DNA of 64,000 bases, from positions 62,001 through 126,000 of the forward strand of contig CALSFV010000291.1 of assembly GCA_943737045.1 (NCBI GenBank). Direction: 5' to 3'. This document shows, one piece after another, positions 22,857 through 33,950 of this stretch; the stretch's first letter is position 1; each line of letters starts with the position of its first letter. Below the pieces are notes generated by a model, which saw nothing but the letters and a program-made list of their open reading frames with translations, was not told the DNA's origin and did no database searches. The translations under genes and the position numbers were made by a program. The stretch is from Parapristionchus giblindavisi (lineage: Eukaryota > Nematoda > Chromadorea > Rhabditida > Diplogasteridae).

Positions 22857-23374
22857 CAGTGGAGCACGTATGCCTTTTCAACAGGCTCTGTCTCGGCAAC
22901 GAATGATTCAGTGGGAGATAATCTTTATCAGTTGATAGTGCTTATATACAAAAAAATCTACTTGTGAAATTCACATAACACAGATAAGAGACGGACGTGT
23001 CCGATCTTATCTACAAAATCATTCCAAGAAATCTATGATATCTCTGTTACAGAGACAGGCTCCACGCCCCACCACGCTTTGGGGTTTTCTCGATGAATAC
23101 TTACTTACTTGGATACTTGGATGCCCGATATTCTGCTAACGTTGTCGTTAACGTCGGACGTGTGACTTCCCTAGATTACGGTGAATAAAGAGTTAAAAAT
23201 TATGGGAAAATGTTTTTTACTCTGGCATATTTTAGCCTCCCAAACAGGTAAGTGATCGCTACTATAAACATAATTTTTAACTCTTCATTCATCGAGAAAA
23301 ACACCGGGCGTGGTGGGGCGTGGTGCGGCTCTATGCCGCGTGGAGCCTGTTGAAAACGCTTACGTGCACCACTG
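22857..23374. mobile_element. hAT-like MITE CAGTGGAGCACG, duplication copy 2
   Basis: Counterpart of 18403-18920. Confidence 0.75.
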
Positions 23375-23446
23375 TAATAGGGAGAAGAAGTATGTCCACA
23401 AGAAGTAAGGTATGGCTTTATTATAGCAAGGAACCATCGACCACAC

Positions 23447-23955
23447 CAGGGGAGTGCGAGAAAAAATTTTCGAGAAAAATTTCTCTCATAAGATTTCTCG
23501 ATTTATTTTTACGAGAAATCCGATAAAATCGAGAAAAAATATAAAAATATAATAAAATGCGTTTTAACAACTTTTTCTCTCTTTTCCAACAATAGCAACA
23601 TTGATAGGTGATAACGTTGTCACATAACAAAAAACCATAACACATAACATATAACATGAAACCGGAACATTTTAGATGATGCAATCCACCAAGGGGACTG
23701 GCACTAAGAAAAATAAGAGAATTGAATTTATATTTGGCAATTTGCAATCAATAAGACAATGCCATGTCGTAGTAAGAGGAATTTGACTCTTAAAGGGAAT
23801 TTATTTGCACATATTTCACTGTTAATAGAAGTTTAAATCTATTTTAAATTTCAAGTTTTTCTCGAATTTCTCGAATAAAAATTGAGAAATTTCTCGACGA
23901 GAAATTTTCTCGAAAAAAAGTCGAGAAATCGATAAACGAGAAAAGCACACCCCTG
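23447..23955. mobile_element. hAT-like MITE CAGGGGAGTGCG, duplication copy 2
   Basis: Counterpart of 18993-19505, with the same flanking 8-bp repeat. Confidence 0.85.
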
Positions 23956-24425
23956 GACCACAACCACAATTAAATTCTTCCTCAATGTCGTCTATAAACG
24001 AATAAAATTTAATTCGAATGTGTATACGATCATGAATACATACGCAAATTTATAATGGAGAAGGAGAAGAGAACGACTTCATCACTTATGAGGGGAGACT
24101 CAGTAGAAGGGTTGAAGATTGGGCGACCGTAATGACACACAATCGAGGAGGAAGAAAGGCTGGCTGACGATGGCGGAGAACGGACGATAACATTACTGGC
24201 GGGGCAAATCTCCATCATCGACTCGTGCAAATCCCTTATCGTATAAATTGGCCTCGTCATGATCGCGATAGAATGCGTCCCTACCTGAATTTACATTTGA
24301 TCTTTGATCTATGGATCTCTTCACTCACCATCTTTGCGGGGAACTAGTATATGGAGACCCATGCTGCCATGCTCATCAATGGATAAGGCCGCTCCGCGAT
24401 TGGCCTGCGTTTGAGTTATTGTTCT

Positions 24426-24567
24426 GTGGCCGTATGCAAGAACAACGGGAAAACCGTTTTCCGGGAAAATGTGACGTCATGAGCGTAGGCGGAGGATTTT
24501 TGGAAAACGCCTCCGCCTACGCTAATGACGTCACATTTTCCCGGAAAATGGTTCTTGCATACGGCCA
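24426..24567. mobile_element. Hairpin MITE with TGACGTCA boxes, duplication copy 2
   Basis: Counterpart of 19982-20123, in phosphatase intron 10. Confidence 0.85.
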
Positions 24568-25725
24568 CTGCTCTAGATCGATCATCAAACCTTATCGGGG
24601 TAGTAATTAGGAGCAGAAAATAATGAACACAATTTTTTATCATCGAAGAACATAAAGCCATTCATCATCATCTAAAACTTATATTTGATCGTTGATCTTT
24701 GATCTCAGGATACCTGGTGTCCGCGAACCACCATTTTCATTTCGAATTTTTGTAAGAAGTCTTCAAGTGCATCCTCGCCAAAATATACGCTCACTCCGCG
24801 AACTTTATTGGGGCGAAAGCTTCAAATCGATAAATCAATTACACTCACGCAAAATTACTTAGCTAAGGACCCATGGGAATTTTTCCCTTAAATACAAGGT
24901 GGTGGTCCGAGCTAGGGATTGTTCTGTGAGTGTACTATTGTGATATGCAAACAAAACACGAAAAGAATGAAACGACAGGAGCGTATGACATAATGCACAA
25001 TACCCCTTCAATCCACTCATAGGGTCAGCCCATAACAAATCCATTGCTATCTCATCTGTTGCCGGATCGGGTAGCGGTTTAGGGATCTGGAAAGTTCATA
25101 GATCAAAGGTCAAATGTCAGTAAAGTACGAGCGCTACCTGTATGATATCATCCAAGCACGTCAACTTTGGCGAGATACCACCATGACAGCAGAATATAAC
25201 TTCCTCTGGAGAGTGTTTCATTACATTTATTCATACAAAATCTTATCTCATATAGCCCCACAGAACAAACACCAAACGGCTTTTTAAATATTCATTTAAA
25301 CATTTTAGTGTTTTAAAATACTTCAATTTTGCTTGATCCAGAAGTGGAATCCGAACAAGACCTTTTTTCACTACTTTAAAATATCGGACACACCGGATCA
25401 GTACAAAAGCTGACTGAAAATAAAATAAACACAAAGAAAAGGGCCGTTTTTACTAGTCTTTTGGATTTGCTCGGTGTTCTGTGCTAGGCCTTTCTGTATA
25501 ACAATAACGAAAGAAACATACCGAGAATACATACTAGGGGGGAAGTGTGAGAATACTTCATTAAACTTCTTATATAGATTTGCGGCAGCTTCCTGAATAG
25601 CATATCATTGCTTAAAGAACGTGTAGTTGTATTTCTCACAGGCGGGTAACGAGTTTTAAGTTCGTCATAAAATCCGTATATTTTATTTGGGATTTGATCT
25701 CATGGTTTCCTCGAAGTAGAAAAAA

Positions 25726-27906
25726 CTGTAAGTAATGTGAACGGAATTCAATCTTTTGTGTCCGTGAACGTGATCATGCATAATTAATTACATCCGCGAT
25801 CTCGTTATAACACTAATTGCACACATTTTCAGTTAAAATTCATGGGAAAAACCCCAATGATGAGACGGAAAAGGGATAGTGAGTAACTATTAGTGACCTC
25901 TCTCAATTCGGCACTACTTCAGAAAAGTCCAAAAGAATATGAAAAACGAAATAAACACAAAAGAACGGACGTTTATATTAGACATTTCTACTATTATTTT
26001 GGATTGGTACCCTATTCTGAAGTAGTGCCCTCAATTATTATTCTTATTCTTTATTCCACCATATTATACGCAACATTTAACGGGAGCGTTACCTCTCGCA
26101 ATGGCCTCTTCATTATTCCTCTGTCCTCTAACAACGAGAGAGCATTGCGCGTCGAAGAGACCTTTGAGAGTGGTAACTCTCCCATTAAAGAATATGACAT
26201 AAAAGGGTTGCTGGACGTTCGTCGCTCGGTTTGGGTACAGTGGCAGTTTGGGAGCTACGGGCGAATTTTGGAAAGAGGAACAATGCGCGACATAATGATA
26301 AGACACCCTGATTTTTTCATGAAGTGCCATTTTTCCAAACTTCTGCATATCAGCAACAGAGCAACAACCATAGGTCGAAAAGTATGTTACAAAGTACCAA
26401 GCCTGACCGGACTTCGAGCCAAAATTTCACAAAAATCGAAAAACCTGACCGGATTTTGAAAGCCGATAACCTTGCTATTCGACCTATGGCAACAACAGGC
26501 TAATAAGCAATTTTATGCGATATTCTCGAGATTAGGACAAAGGTGCGATTGGGCACACTTCCATAGTGGGCAGAAAACAGTTGCCGCTCGATGCGGTTTT
26601 AATGACAGCAATAAACTCGGCAACGGCCCCATACTATTTATTTCTCTTCTTTACCCCATATCGTTTACATCGGTGAATCGTGGAGCCCAACGAAGAATAA
26701 TAACGACGAAGAACCCTGCATTTATGAGGTGCTGGCATGGATGGAGCCGTTGCCATTCTGGAAGATCAGGTGGCGGGCACGAGAGGGTAGTTAGATATGA
26801 GGCCGTTTGCGTAAGAGTCGAACAAGGGTTGGCACAGGCCAAAAATTTTAATACCCTCAAAACTTGTGTATATGGGTTATCGACCCCGCTGATGAAGATA
26901 GACATAGTTATTTTGGCCCCCAGTGGTTCCGCAACGCCTGGGCGGGATTACGGTAACATCACGTTTTCAAGTAGTCCTCGGTCCATGGTTGAGCTAGAGG
27001 TGTGAAAATTGGCTCTTGGGTCAGACTTCGGTGGCGATGATGGGTATCTACTTCATTAGTTTTGCAAATTTTCCAAAAGGTCGATAAGCGGAAATTTTTA
27101 TGGAGACGGTTGCGGCCCTAGCGAGTATGACAGTTCGAACTGGCGTGACGAGAGGATTCCAACGATGTATTATGAGCCCATATCTCCATTGCCATCTCAA
27201 TATTGCCTCGATATAGTGATCTGCGAAAGAGGTAAACAAGAGGACTCTCTCAATTCCGCGCGCTCTCTCGCACTCCCGAAAGAGCGCGGCGAAATGAGAG
27301 AGTGCCGAGAGAGCGCGCGGAATAGAGAGACGCAGGCAACTCCTCGTGATTTTGCAGATCACTATATCGAGGCAATATTAGCGTTGCAACGGAGATATGA
27401 GCTCATAATACATGGTTGGAATCCTATCGTCACGACGGTTCGAGCTGTCATACTCGCTAGGGACCCAACCGTCTCCTTCAAAATTTCCACTTATCGAGCT
27501 TTTGGACAATTTTCAAAACTAATGAAGTAGACACCCATCATCGCCACCGAATTCTGACCCAATTTTTATACCTCTAGCTCTACCATGCAATGAGAAAGGC
27601 TTGAAAACGTGATGTTACCGTAATCCTGTTTTCTAACATCTTGAGAGCTCTGTTCTCTAACAACAAGGGAGCATGGAGCGTTGAAGAGACCGTTGACAAA
27701 GGTGTCAGCCCCTGTAACATCTATGACCTATCAATGATAACTGACAATCAGATTATTGATAAACGTGACGTCACAATCGGATCACTCTGCATTGTTAAAA
27801 AACCACAAAAATAAATCAGATGCGAAAAAGTATTCAAAAAGAAGATCTCCCTCAATGCCTTTTATCTTGTTTTTTTCTCGCGACTTTTGAACAGAAGATT
27901 GCTTAC
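25726..27906. other. Phosphatase intron 4, filled with repeats
   Basis: Holds a relic of the AAAGGGAGCG MITE (26079-26190), a block bounded by 'ccataggtcgaaaagtatg' and its partial complement (about 26370-26490), the foldback at 26945-27630 and another MITE relic (27655-27715). The 177-codon plus-strand frame at 26472-27005 has no recognisable domain and is not called. Confidence 0.7.
26945..27630. mobile_element. Foldback element centred at about 27290
   Basis: The outer blocks 'ggtaacatcacgttttcaag' and 'cttgaaaacgtgatgttacc' are mirrored, as is the 27030-27280 arm against 27310-27550. The centre holds GAGAGAGCGCGCGGAAT in both directions. Frames on both strands are mirror artefacts. Confidence 0.85.
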
Positions 27907-28385
27907 ATTATTTTTGAATCGAATTTTGAGCATGAATAAGAGAATGACCACTTCGATCGATTGCTGTCCTCTGAAATGATCAAAGAGCAAGTTTGAAGAT
28001 CAAATTCCAAAAATTAATTGTTACCTATCTATATAATCTCCAAGGAAGATATATTTTCTATTGAGTATACCCGGCTGATCCTTTGTATTGAAGGATTGGA
28101 AAATCATCAATAAGTCTGAGTACTGAAAATGTTTGCATTTAAAAATCTATAATGTTTTGTTTTAAAAAAGTTAGGGATAAAGAGGCGAGAGAGAACTCCG
28201 AACAGGGAGCATTGTCACTGACTGGTCTTTTCGAAATGAAAAAAAATAAAATAAAAAGTTTGGCCACGAATCCACTGACCATGTATGTCTGCGACGATTG
28301 TACAAGGTGCTTGGCAATGGACAACGTGTTTCTCCTCTTTGAGGGCTTGTTGCACCACCACGAGGACTTTCAATATGTCACGATA

Positions 28386-28660
28386 TTCGTATTCCACCTT
28401 AAAGGTGGTGTCCGGGCAATATTTTCGTGAACAAACTGTGAAGACAGAAAGATAGCCAAAGTTATTCTGCATACCTTACATAAATTAGTTTATGCTAATT
28501 TAGCTTATTGCTCACTAGAATCGTGAATGAATCATGCTTGATGTACAGGCAAAGGCGCGAAATTTTGAAAATAAGAAAGTTCGGCAATAGGTTTCGAACC
28601 CGCGACGTTGCGCTTACTAGACAGAGCCTTTACCACTACACCAAGGGATGAACGAATGGT
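28386..28660 (-). mobile_element. tRNA-derived SINE, copy 1, abutting phosphatase exon 2
   Basis: On the minus strand the head carries Pol III promoter boxes: A-box-like CTTGGTGTAGTGG and B box GGGTTCGAAAC. A shared body ('gattctagtgagcaataagc') and the tail TTTGTTCACGAAAATAT...CCACCTTTAA follow. The tail ends within 1-2 bases of the first codon of phosphatase exon 2, so the AG acceptor of that exon now follows SINE sequence. Other copies: 42150-42425, 56058-56300, 61850-62343; tail fragment at 36130-36176. Confidence 0.85.
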
Positions 28661-29367
28661 AGTTCTAATTTCTTGCATATCATTTAGCCCTTGAATAGCC
28701 GATATGTTATATATTTGCATGGACATTCGACGGCCTCCATCTTTAAAACGCGGTCTCAGTAAGAACTTCGGAGGGGGTGGCACAGTATTTCAAAATGGTC
28801 CGATTTCGCTCAAACTGTCAGGGCAGAGTGCCTAGAGGTGGGATAGACTTCAGCCAAAAAATTGTACCCGTAGATAGATCTTTGATCTACGATCTGATCT
28901 TCGGCATTTTCATAGTAATGTTAACCCCTCATGCCATTCGATAGCGCGTGAAAAGTTATGCCAGGAGCCAAGTTTTCGAAGGTGTAGGTGCTTTGGTATT
29001 CGAAAAAAACAGAAGGAATGGTCGCAAAAAATGATCTCTATTTTCAAAAAATATTATCACCATGTTGCAATCTCGGCCGCCCCCTAGAAACTAAAAAAAA
29101 TTGCCAACTTTTTTTCTCCCACTAATTGAGTTCAATGCAACAAAATTTCATAATTCATTTGTTTTCACAGTGGTCTGACAATTGCGTGACCAATTGTAGA
29201 GTGATCTCATGTTTCCACTTAAGCTGCAGACAGATGCTGATGCATTCTTATTGTTCATTGTTGAAGTTGTGTGATAAATTGTATTCCGCCGATCTAGTCT
29301 GGGTAGTTGGAACATGATTATTAGCCTGCATTCTGTGAGCACGGGATGGAACTGCCACAGTTCCAAC

Positions 29368-29484
29368 CTATTGAGGATTCTTGTCGATCTCTTGCTCTTC
29401 AAAAGGGGAGATGGCAAGTTGTACAGAGTGAGTGGGCGCATACTCGGGCAGGATTCCGTGTCTCTCCGCCTCCGCCTCCGCCAT
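29368..29484 (-). pseudogene. Coding-like fragment in the foldback loop (block c)
   Basis: ATG to TAG, 38 codons: MAEAEAERHGILPEYAPTHS, then VQLAISPFEEQEIDKNPQ. Codon use and composition look coding, and the block is richer in GC than its surroundings. Its RHGILPE resembles RHGLIPD in the block at 31112-31500, and LAISPF resembles LAIGAP in the block at 29690-29800, suggesting related pieces of one gene family. No known domain. Confidence 0.4.
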
Positions 29485-29511
29485 TACACTGACGGCAAAC
29501 TCTCTCATATT

Positions 29512-29705
29512 TGAGATATAGGTTATCTAACATACGACAATTAGAAAGACGTTGTCTCAAATGTGAGATAACTTAGTTAGCTTACTCCAGTCCCCGTTAC
29601 AATCTCGAGCGAGAGAGTATTATCTAACGTGTCTTTTTGAGAGAGTTTGGAGTAAGCTAACCTATATCTATAGCTGAAAAGTTAGACAACCTATATCTAG
29701 GAGAA
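29512..29705. repeat. Short inverted repeat around ATATAGGTTATCTAAC / AGCTAACCTATAT
   Basis: Two inverted motifs enclose a GAGAGAGTATTATCTAACG centre. It lies in the foldback loop. Confidence 0.6.
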
Positions 29706-29800
29706 TTCGCCCTGAGTGTACTGCTGCTCGCTGGTCAGGGGCACCAATGGCAAGTCGTACATTCTCAGGAGGAAGCGACTCCGGAATCAGGGCTGGGTTT
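29690..29800 (-). pseudogene. Coding-like fragment in the foldback loop (block b)
   Basis: Minus-strand reading gives NPALIPESLPPENVRLAIG, then APDQRAAVHSGRILL, followed by stops. It resembles block c in IPE/LPE spacing and LAI. Family unknown. Confidence 0.35.
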
Positions 29801-30104
29801 TTTGATTTTGATTTTTGAATTTTTTTTGAATTTTTTGACCATTTAAAAAAATTGAAAATCAAAAAAGTTTTCTGAATATTTCACAAAAAAATTAAATGTA
29901 ATAAACTACCGTTAAAACGACAAAAAGTTTAAGTTTGTTTAGTTAGTTTAAGTTAGTTTTTTAAGTTTTTTTTTCAAAAAGTTTGGAAAATTGTGACAAC
30001 ATTTGACAAAACTTAACAAGATCCCCATTTTTATCATTTTTCATGGTCTGGATGAAGAGGATGCTAAGGGTTTTTGTGTGGATATATAGAAAATATATAG
30101 AAAA

Positions 30105-30195
30105 TTGCAAACGGGAATCGAACCCGCGTGGCGCGGTTACAAGCGCTGACTACTAGCTACTGACAATGAGCCACACGCTCTACGCGTTCAACCAG
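30105..30195 (-). repeat. tRNA-like (SINE head or tRNA pseudogene)
   Basis: The minus strand contains TGTGGCTCATTGTCAG (A-box position) and GCGGGTTCGATTCCCG (B box), with an anticodon region that does not fold into a clear standard arm. Probably a second tRNA-derived repeat; a B-box remnant of similar kind is at 31810-31835. Confidence 0.5.
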
Positions 30196-30199
30196 GCAA

Positions 30200-31100
30200 A
30201 TCTAATAGAGAACAGAATGCTTATTATCCTTTTAAAGGGATCGGGAAACGAAAAACAAGTTGATCTCATATAAAAGAGCTTGAAATTCTGTTTCGAAATA
30301 TATACATATCATATCTTAAGAATTCTCTGGTAAGGAGAACGGCGCAGTTAAAAAACTACAGTCTGCTCCAGATAGCGGGAGCCTTTACCTAATTGCCACA
30401 CCAACTCTTTGGATAAGACTTGAAATTGAAAATTTTGATGATAATTCTATCCGCAGTGGAGAATTATGAATAATAAAACTCAATAATGGGCTATTTTGAG
30501 CTTTTCGATGGAGTTAGCATACTGTAGTTCGGAATACTCGCCCGTGGTGTGGAGCAGGCTACAGTAAGCCAGCTTCTTATCAGAGCGTCTTTTCAAACTT
30601 TCAAATACATATTTCTGAATAGTTCTTTGAGCTTATCAACATGAGATCAACTATTTTCACATTAGTTCAAAATGCGATAGAGATGGGAATAGAGGGGATG
30701 GGAGATGCTGAGGCGACTTTTGCCATCACTGTGGTGCGCTGTTTGGTGTGTTTTCACAGTCTCATAATAATGAGACGGTAGTTCATTAGTCAGAGCGGCG
30801 CACCTCAGACAGGTTTGGTGACGCGGCGAAGAGTGTGACAGAGAGAATCATTTGATGCCATCTCGCACGCACACCCTCTCTAATGCAGCCCACCAAACCC
30901 GCCTGGCATCCGCCTCGCACTCTTTATAAGTTGGAAAACGTGATAACCCCTACCTTCATTGTTGCCCCGCTATTACAGAGGCTGAACTAACGTGTTTTAG
31001 CTATTTCGAATCGAAATTTTTGGATGCCAGCTGCCTTTAAACAGAGTAAAGAATAAAGAAGAACAGAGTAAAGAACAGAGTAAATTTTAGAGCCATTTTT
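30200..31100. other. Foldback loop, no gene recognised
   Basis: Contains imperfect inverted pairs (for example 'ctacagtctgctcc' at 30345 against 'ggagcaggctacag' at 30550, and a CCAAACC-type pair at 30810 and 30895). No coding signal. Confidence 0.5.
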
Positions 31101-31111
31101 TGAAATTACTT

Positions 31112-31500
31112 TCAAAAAATCCCAAGCCTGTCCGGAATGAGTCCATGGCGCGCTTGCTCCTCCAGATGTCTCTCCCTAGTGATTGCAAATATCTCCTCTT
31201 CCGGCTTTACCGTGACGACAGTATCACTGGACATGGTAGACTTCTCATCGGTCTCGATTGGGCTGTTCATATCGAATATCGCACCGAGATTATCCATGAC
31301 TGCTTGTACAATGTCTCCGTCACCAATTGATCATCATCATCGTCATCGAAGACTCCCTCATGATATCGTTCTCATCCATCCCATCTTCCTCTATCGTCTC
31401 CTCTTCCACCGCATCCATTTCCATTCCATCATCGGTTCTCTTCGTCCTCGCTCTTTTCTTGCCTTCTTTCGGCTTTAGATTCTTCACTCCTCCAGTCGTA
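31112..31500 (-). pseudogene. Coding-like fragment in the foldback loop (block a), frameshifted
   Basis: Reading down the minus strand: KPKEGKKRARTKRTDDGMEM, then an acidic stretch AVEEETIEEDGMDENDIMRE. The frame is then lost around a run of GAT/GAC codons. After two shifts it resumes with MDNLGAIFDMNSPIETDEKS, EEEIFAITRERHLEEQARHG, then LIPDRLGIF and a stop. A basic then acidic nuclear-type segment is plausible. Family unknown. It lies inside a transposon-like foldback and inside phosphatase intron 1. Confidence 0.45.
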
Positions 31501-31555
31501 CTACAGTCGGATCAATGCTCTTCGCTCATCCTTGACCCGACTGTAGTACGACTCC
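31485..31555. repeat. Small hairpin, CAGTCGTACTACAGTCGG arms
   Basis: 'agtcgtactacagtcgg' is mirrored by 'ccgactgtagtacgactc' around a 30-bp loop. It lies just upstream (minus sense) of coding-like block a. Confidence 0.7.
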
Positions 31556-32580
31556 ATTTGTTTTTTTCTCATCCGGCATCAATCATCGGTAAAGCTGGAA
31601 TGAGATGGGGGGGGGGTGGACAACTTTTCCTCCGTTGCTTCACTCCCTCTCCATTCCAGCATCATTCCAGCATCTGCCTACAGCTCAAGTGGAAACATGA
31701 AATCACTTTAAAATTGGTCACGCAATTGTCAGACCACAGTGAAAACACATGAATTATGAATTTTTGTTGAATTAAGCTCAATTAGTGGGAGAAAAAAGTT
31801 GGCGAAAATTTGACGTGGGGAGGCGGATTCGAACCCGGGTCGCTAACTTAGCTAATGCGAACGTTAGCTAACGCTAGTTTTTCGCGAAAAAGTGCATGTC
31901 TGGTATGTCGGACAGAATGGAGTCTATTTTTATCAGATTCTCCATACAATCTTGCATATTCGACATAGTTTCTAGGTCGCGGCCGATATTGCAACATGGT
32001 GAAAATATATTTTGAAAATAGAGATCATGTTTTTTGAGACAATTGCTTCTGTTTTTTTCGAATACCAAAGCACCTACACCTTCGAAAACTTGGCTCCTGG
32101 CATAACTTTTCACGCTCTATCGAATCGCATGATGGGTTAGCGTGACGATGAAAATGCCGAAGATCAAAGATCAAAGATCAACCTTCCGGTCCATTTTTTT
32201 GGCTGAAGTGCATCCCACCTCTTACAGAGACCGCGTTTTAAGTGAAATATGTTGCCAAAAGTGTTAGTGTTCGTCAAAAGCTATTCGGTCTAACCAAAGA
32301 ACGATAAAGTATGTTTTGTGGTAATCGAAAGCAAATAATGAAAAAATAATAAAAGAAAAGAAAAAAAGATTAAAGAATAGAAAAGTTTGAGGGTGAGAAA
32401 GACAGGAGTTGTGTCTGCCTTTCTCTTCTCCGATTTAGAACAGATCACAACAGTACGTACATAGTTGTTCGTATCGAACATATTTATTTGGGACATTATC
32501 ATCTCCCAAATCGAATCCATTGAAGATCCCTCAGAAATCACTTGAGACTTATCGATCTTCATTAAGCGACTAAAAGACAT

Positions 32581-33950
32581 TAGATTACATTGTATTAATT
32601 GAATTATCTTCTCGTTTTATTCATTTTGAGAAGACAAATATTTCGTTATAGAAAAGTATTATTATTAGTGTTCAACGGACATCTTTACTTAAAATGTTAT
32701 TATAAAATTTAAAAAAAAACACTATTCAAAAACACTATTTAATCAGCATAAATTTTGTAGTTTAATAGATCTCAAATGAAAAACATTGATGGTCCATTGA
32801 AACATTGATGGTACTTTAAAAGGTTACGATAAACAAGCATTATTGATCGGTGGTTGCGGTATCGTTTTACCGTATACCCATAGACACTCAGGATTTTCTA
32901 CTTGAGAGTCCAGCGCACTCCAAAATTGACGCCTACGTTAATGTAGCGAAATCACGGCGGTTTAATGACAGTAATTAGGAGCGAGTCTGGGTTCTCAAAT
33001 CTATCGCAAAATTGCTCAAAAAAGTCTTACCACGAACATTTAAATGCGTTGCGGAGACGCGCGGACGCTGTTCGCCAAACGAACGCTTCTGATTAGAGTT
33101 ATTATCGAGCTTCACGAGTTGGGAAATATGCCGAGATGGCTTAACTTTTGTGTAGCGATCTTAGGTTCGAATCCCGCCCGGTGCAATTCAACTTTGCCAA
33201 TTTTTCGTATTGCGGGAGGCTTCCAGACAAACTTAACTATAGGGATTTCCCTACAATGAACCGCCGTGGAAATGTAGCGTATGTTTACGTGACAACGTTG
33301 GTTTCGTAAGGCAAATATAACGACGCATAATCCATCCTACAGTAACCCAAAGTGCCGCAAGTCAGACTACAGTACCTAGCTTCCGTAACCCGGACAACAG
33401 CACCAAAGAATACAAAAGTGCCCGAAAGAACGCCTAGAAGTTTGCAGAAAGTTCGAGAAACAGAACATTGAGCACGGCCTGTTAAATAAAATCCATTAGA
33501 CATAAGAAACTTACGAAGCCTGGGCCGATTCCTTTATGTTGTCAACCATTTGATTGAAGATGAGGGACGAGAGCAACCGTAGTAGACAAAATCGAACAAT
33601 GAAAATGAGTGAAAATAATACCATTTGGGAATTAGGGAAATTTCAAACAAATGAAATAATTTTTTGATCTTTTATCATGATCTGGATCGGCATGAGCGGT
33701 CGTTATTTTCTCTCTCTCTCTTTCCTTTTTTTCTTTCTGATTTTCCCCCACATGAAGTATACTGTAGGCGAGTCCAAACTGTGGTACTGTAGTTCAAAGT
33801 AAACTGTAGTCGAAATGACCATCAATCCAGATAGGTTGCAACTCTTTCCCAGCCAAATTCGCCCCCATTGGCCTAATTATCTGACGAAATCAGCTGTGCT
33901 TTCTCTCCCTATTCGCTCTCCACAGTATTCTGATCCAAGCCATTTTTCTT
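32581..33950. other. Upstream region of the phosphatase, mostly unassigned
   Basis: No gene was seen. 33128-33185 has a tRNA-like text (GCCGAGATGGCTTAAC and GGTTCGAATCCCGCC) too short for a full tRNA, probably a relic. A CTTGAGAGTCCAGCGCACTCC motif near 32900 resembles the core of the 57.95-58.22 kb MITE. The phosphatase promoter would lie just above 32580, but no clear motif was identified. Confidence 0.45.

Larger units (their letters stand above)
20616..25053. repeat. Tandem duplication, copy 2 (4438 bp)
   Basis: Direct copy of 16250-20609. Relative to copy 1 it has gained a hairpin MITE (21418-21537) and more units of the GC-rich repeat (21672-21897), and it lacks about 125 bp at its 22.45-kb position. 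Its right border lies inside phosphatase exon 8, which continues intact beyond 25053, so the right side is joined to the original phosphatase locus. Confidence 0.97.
28745..32240. mobile_element. Foldback element of about 3.5 kb with long loop, in phosphatase intron 1
   Basis: The left arm (28745-29245) is mirrored at 31665-32240, including 'ggcataacttttcacgctct' against 'agagcgtgaaaagttatgcc'. The loop (29245-31665) has other repeats and coding-like blocks on the minus strand. The whole unit lies between phosphatase exons 1 and 2. Confidence 0.85.
24193..32580 (-). pseudogene. PP1-like Ser/Thr protein phosphatase gene, full length with two lesions
   Basis: Metallophosphatase of the PPP family, a nematode-expanded PP1-like type that removes phosphate from Ser/Thr. 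Twelve minus-strand exons: 32461-32580, 28275-28397, 28025-28122, 27907-27970, 25640-25725, 25535-25592, 25138-25205, 25004-25086, 24714-24819, 24591-24671, 24329-24404, 24193-24284. Together they make about 351 codons, the usual PP1 length. In order they give SIWEMIMSQINMFD, ADIHGQ|YSDLL, FLGDYIDRGQQS, FFLLRGNHE, YGFYDELKTRYPP, CCHGGISPKL, DLLWADP, RGVSVYFGEDAL, RGHQ, LFSAPNYY and a C-terminal tail. All metal ligands (DIH, GD, GNH, HGG, GHQ) are present. Oddities: GDIHG reads ADIHG, and the Cys after SAPNY (microcystin site in PP1) is Tyr. Exon 2 lacks a usable donor (CAG|TGGATT), and exon 5 lacks one base near an AAAA run. Either a young pseudogene or sequence error. Confidence 0.9.

Noticed and set aside
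25893..26459. 188-codon plus-strand frame
   Set aside because: It runs through a hairpin MITE relic and an inverted repeat inside a phosphatase intron; no domain.
26472..27005. 177-codon plus-strand frame
   Set aside because: Antisense to a phosphatase intron, runs into the 26945 foldback, no recognisable motif.
28590..28650. tRNA gene on the minus strand
   Set aside because: The boxes are present but the stems do not pair; the same text recurs in four places as a SINE head.
31100..31752. Plus-strand frames of 76, 113 and 141 codons
   Set aside because: Ser/Ile-rich antisense of the better minus-strand coding-like block.
33128..33185. tRNA gene
   Set aside because: Has A- and B-box-like text but is too short, with no matching acceptor or anticodon stem.
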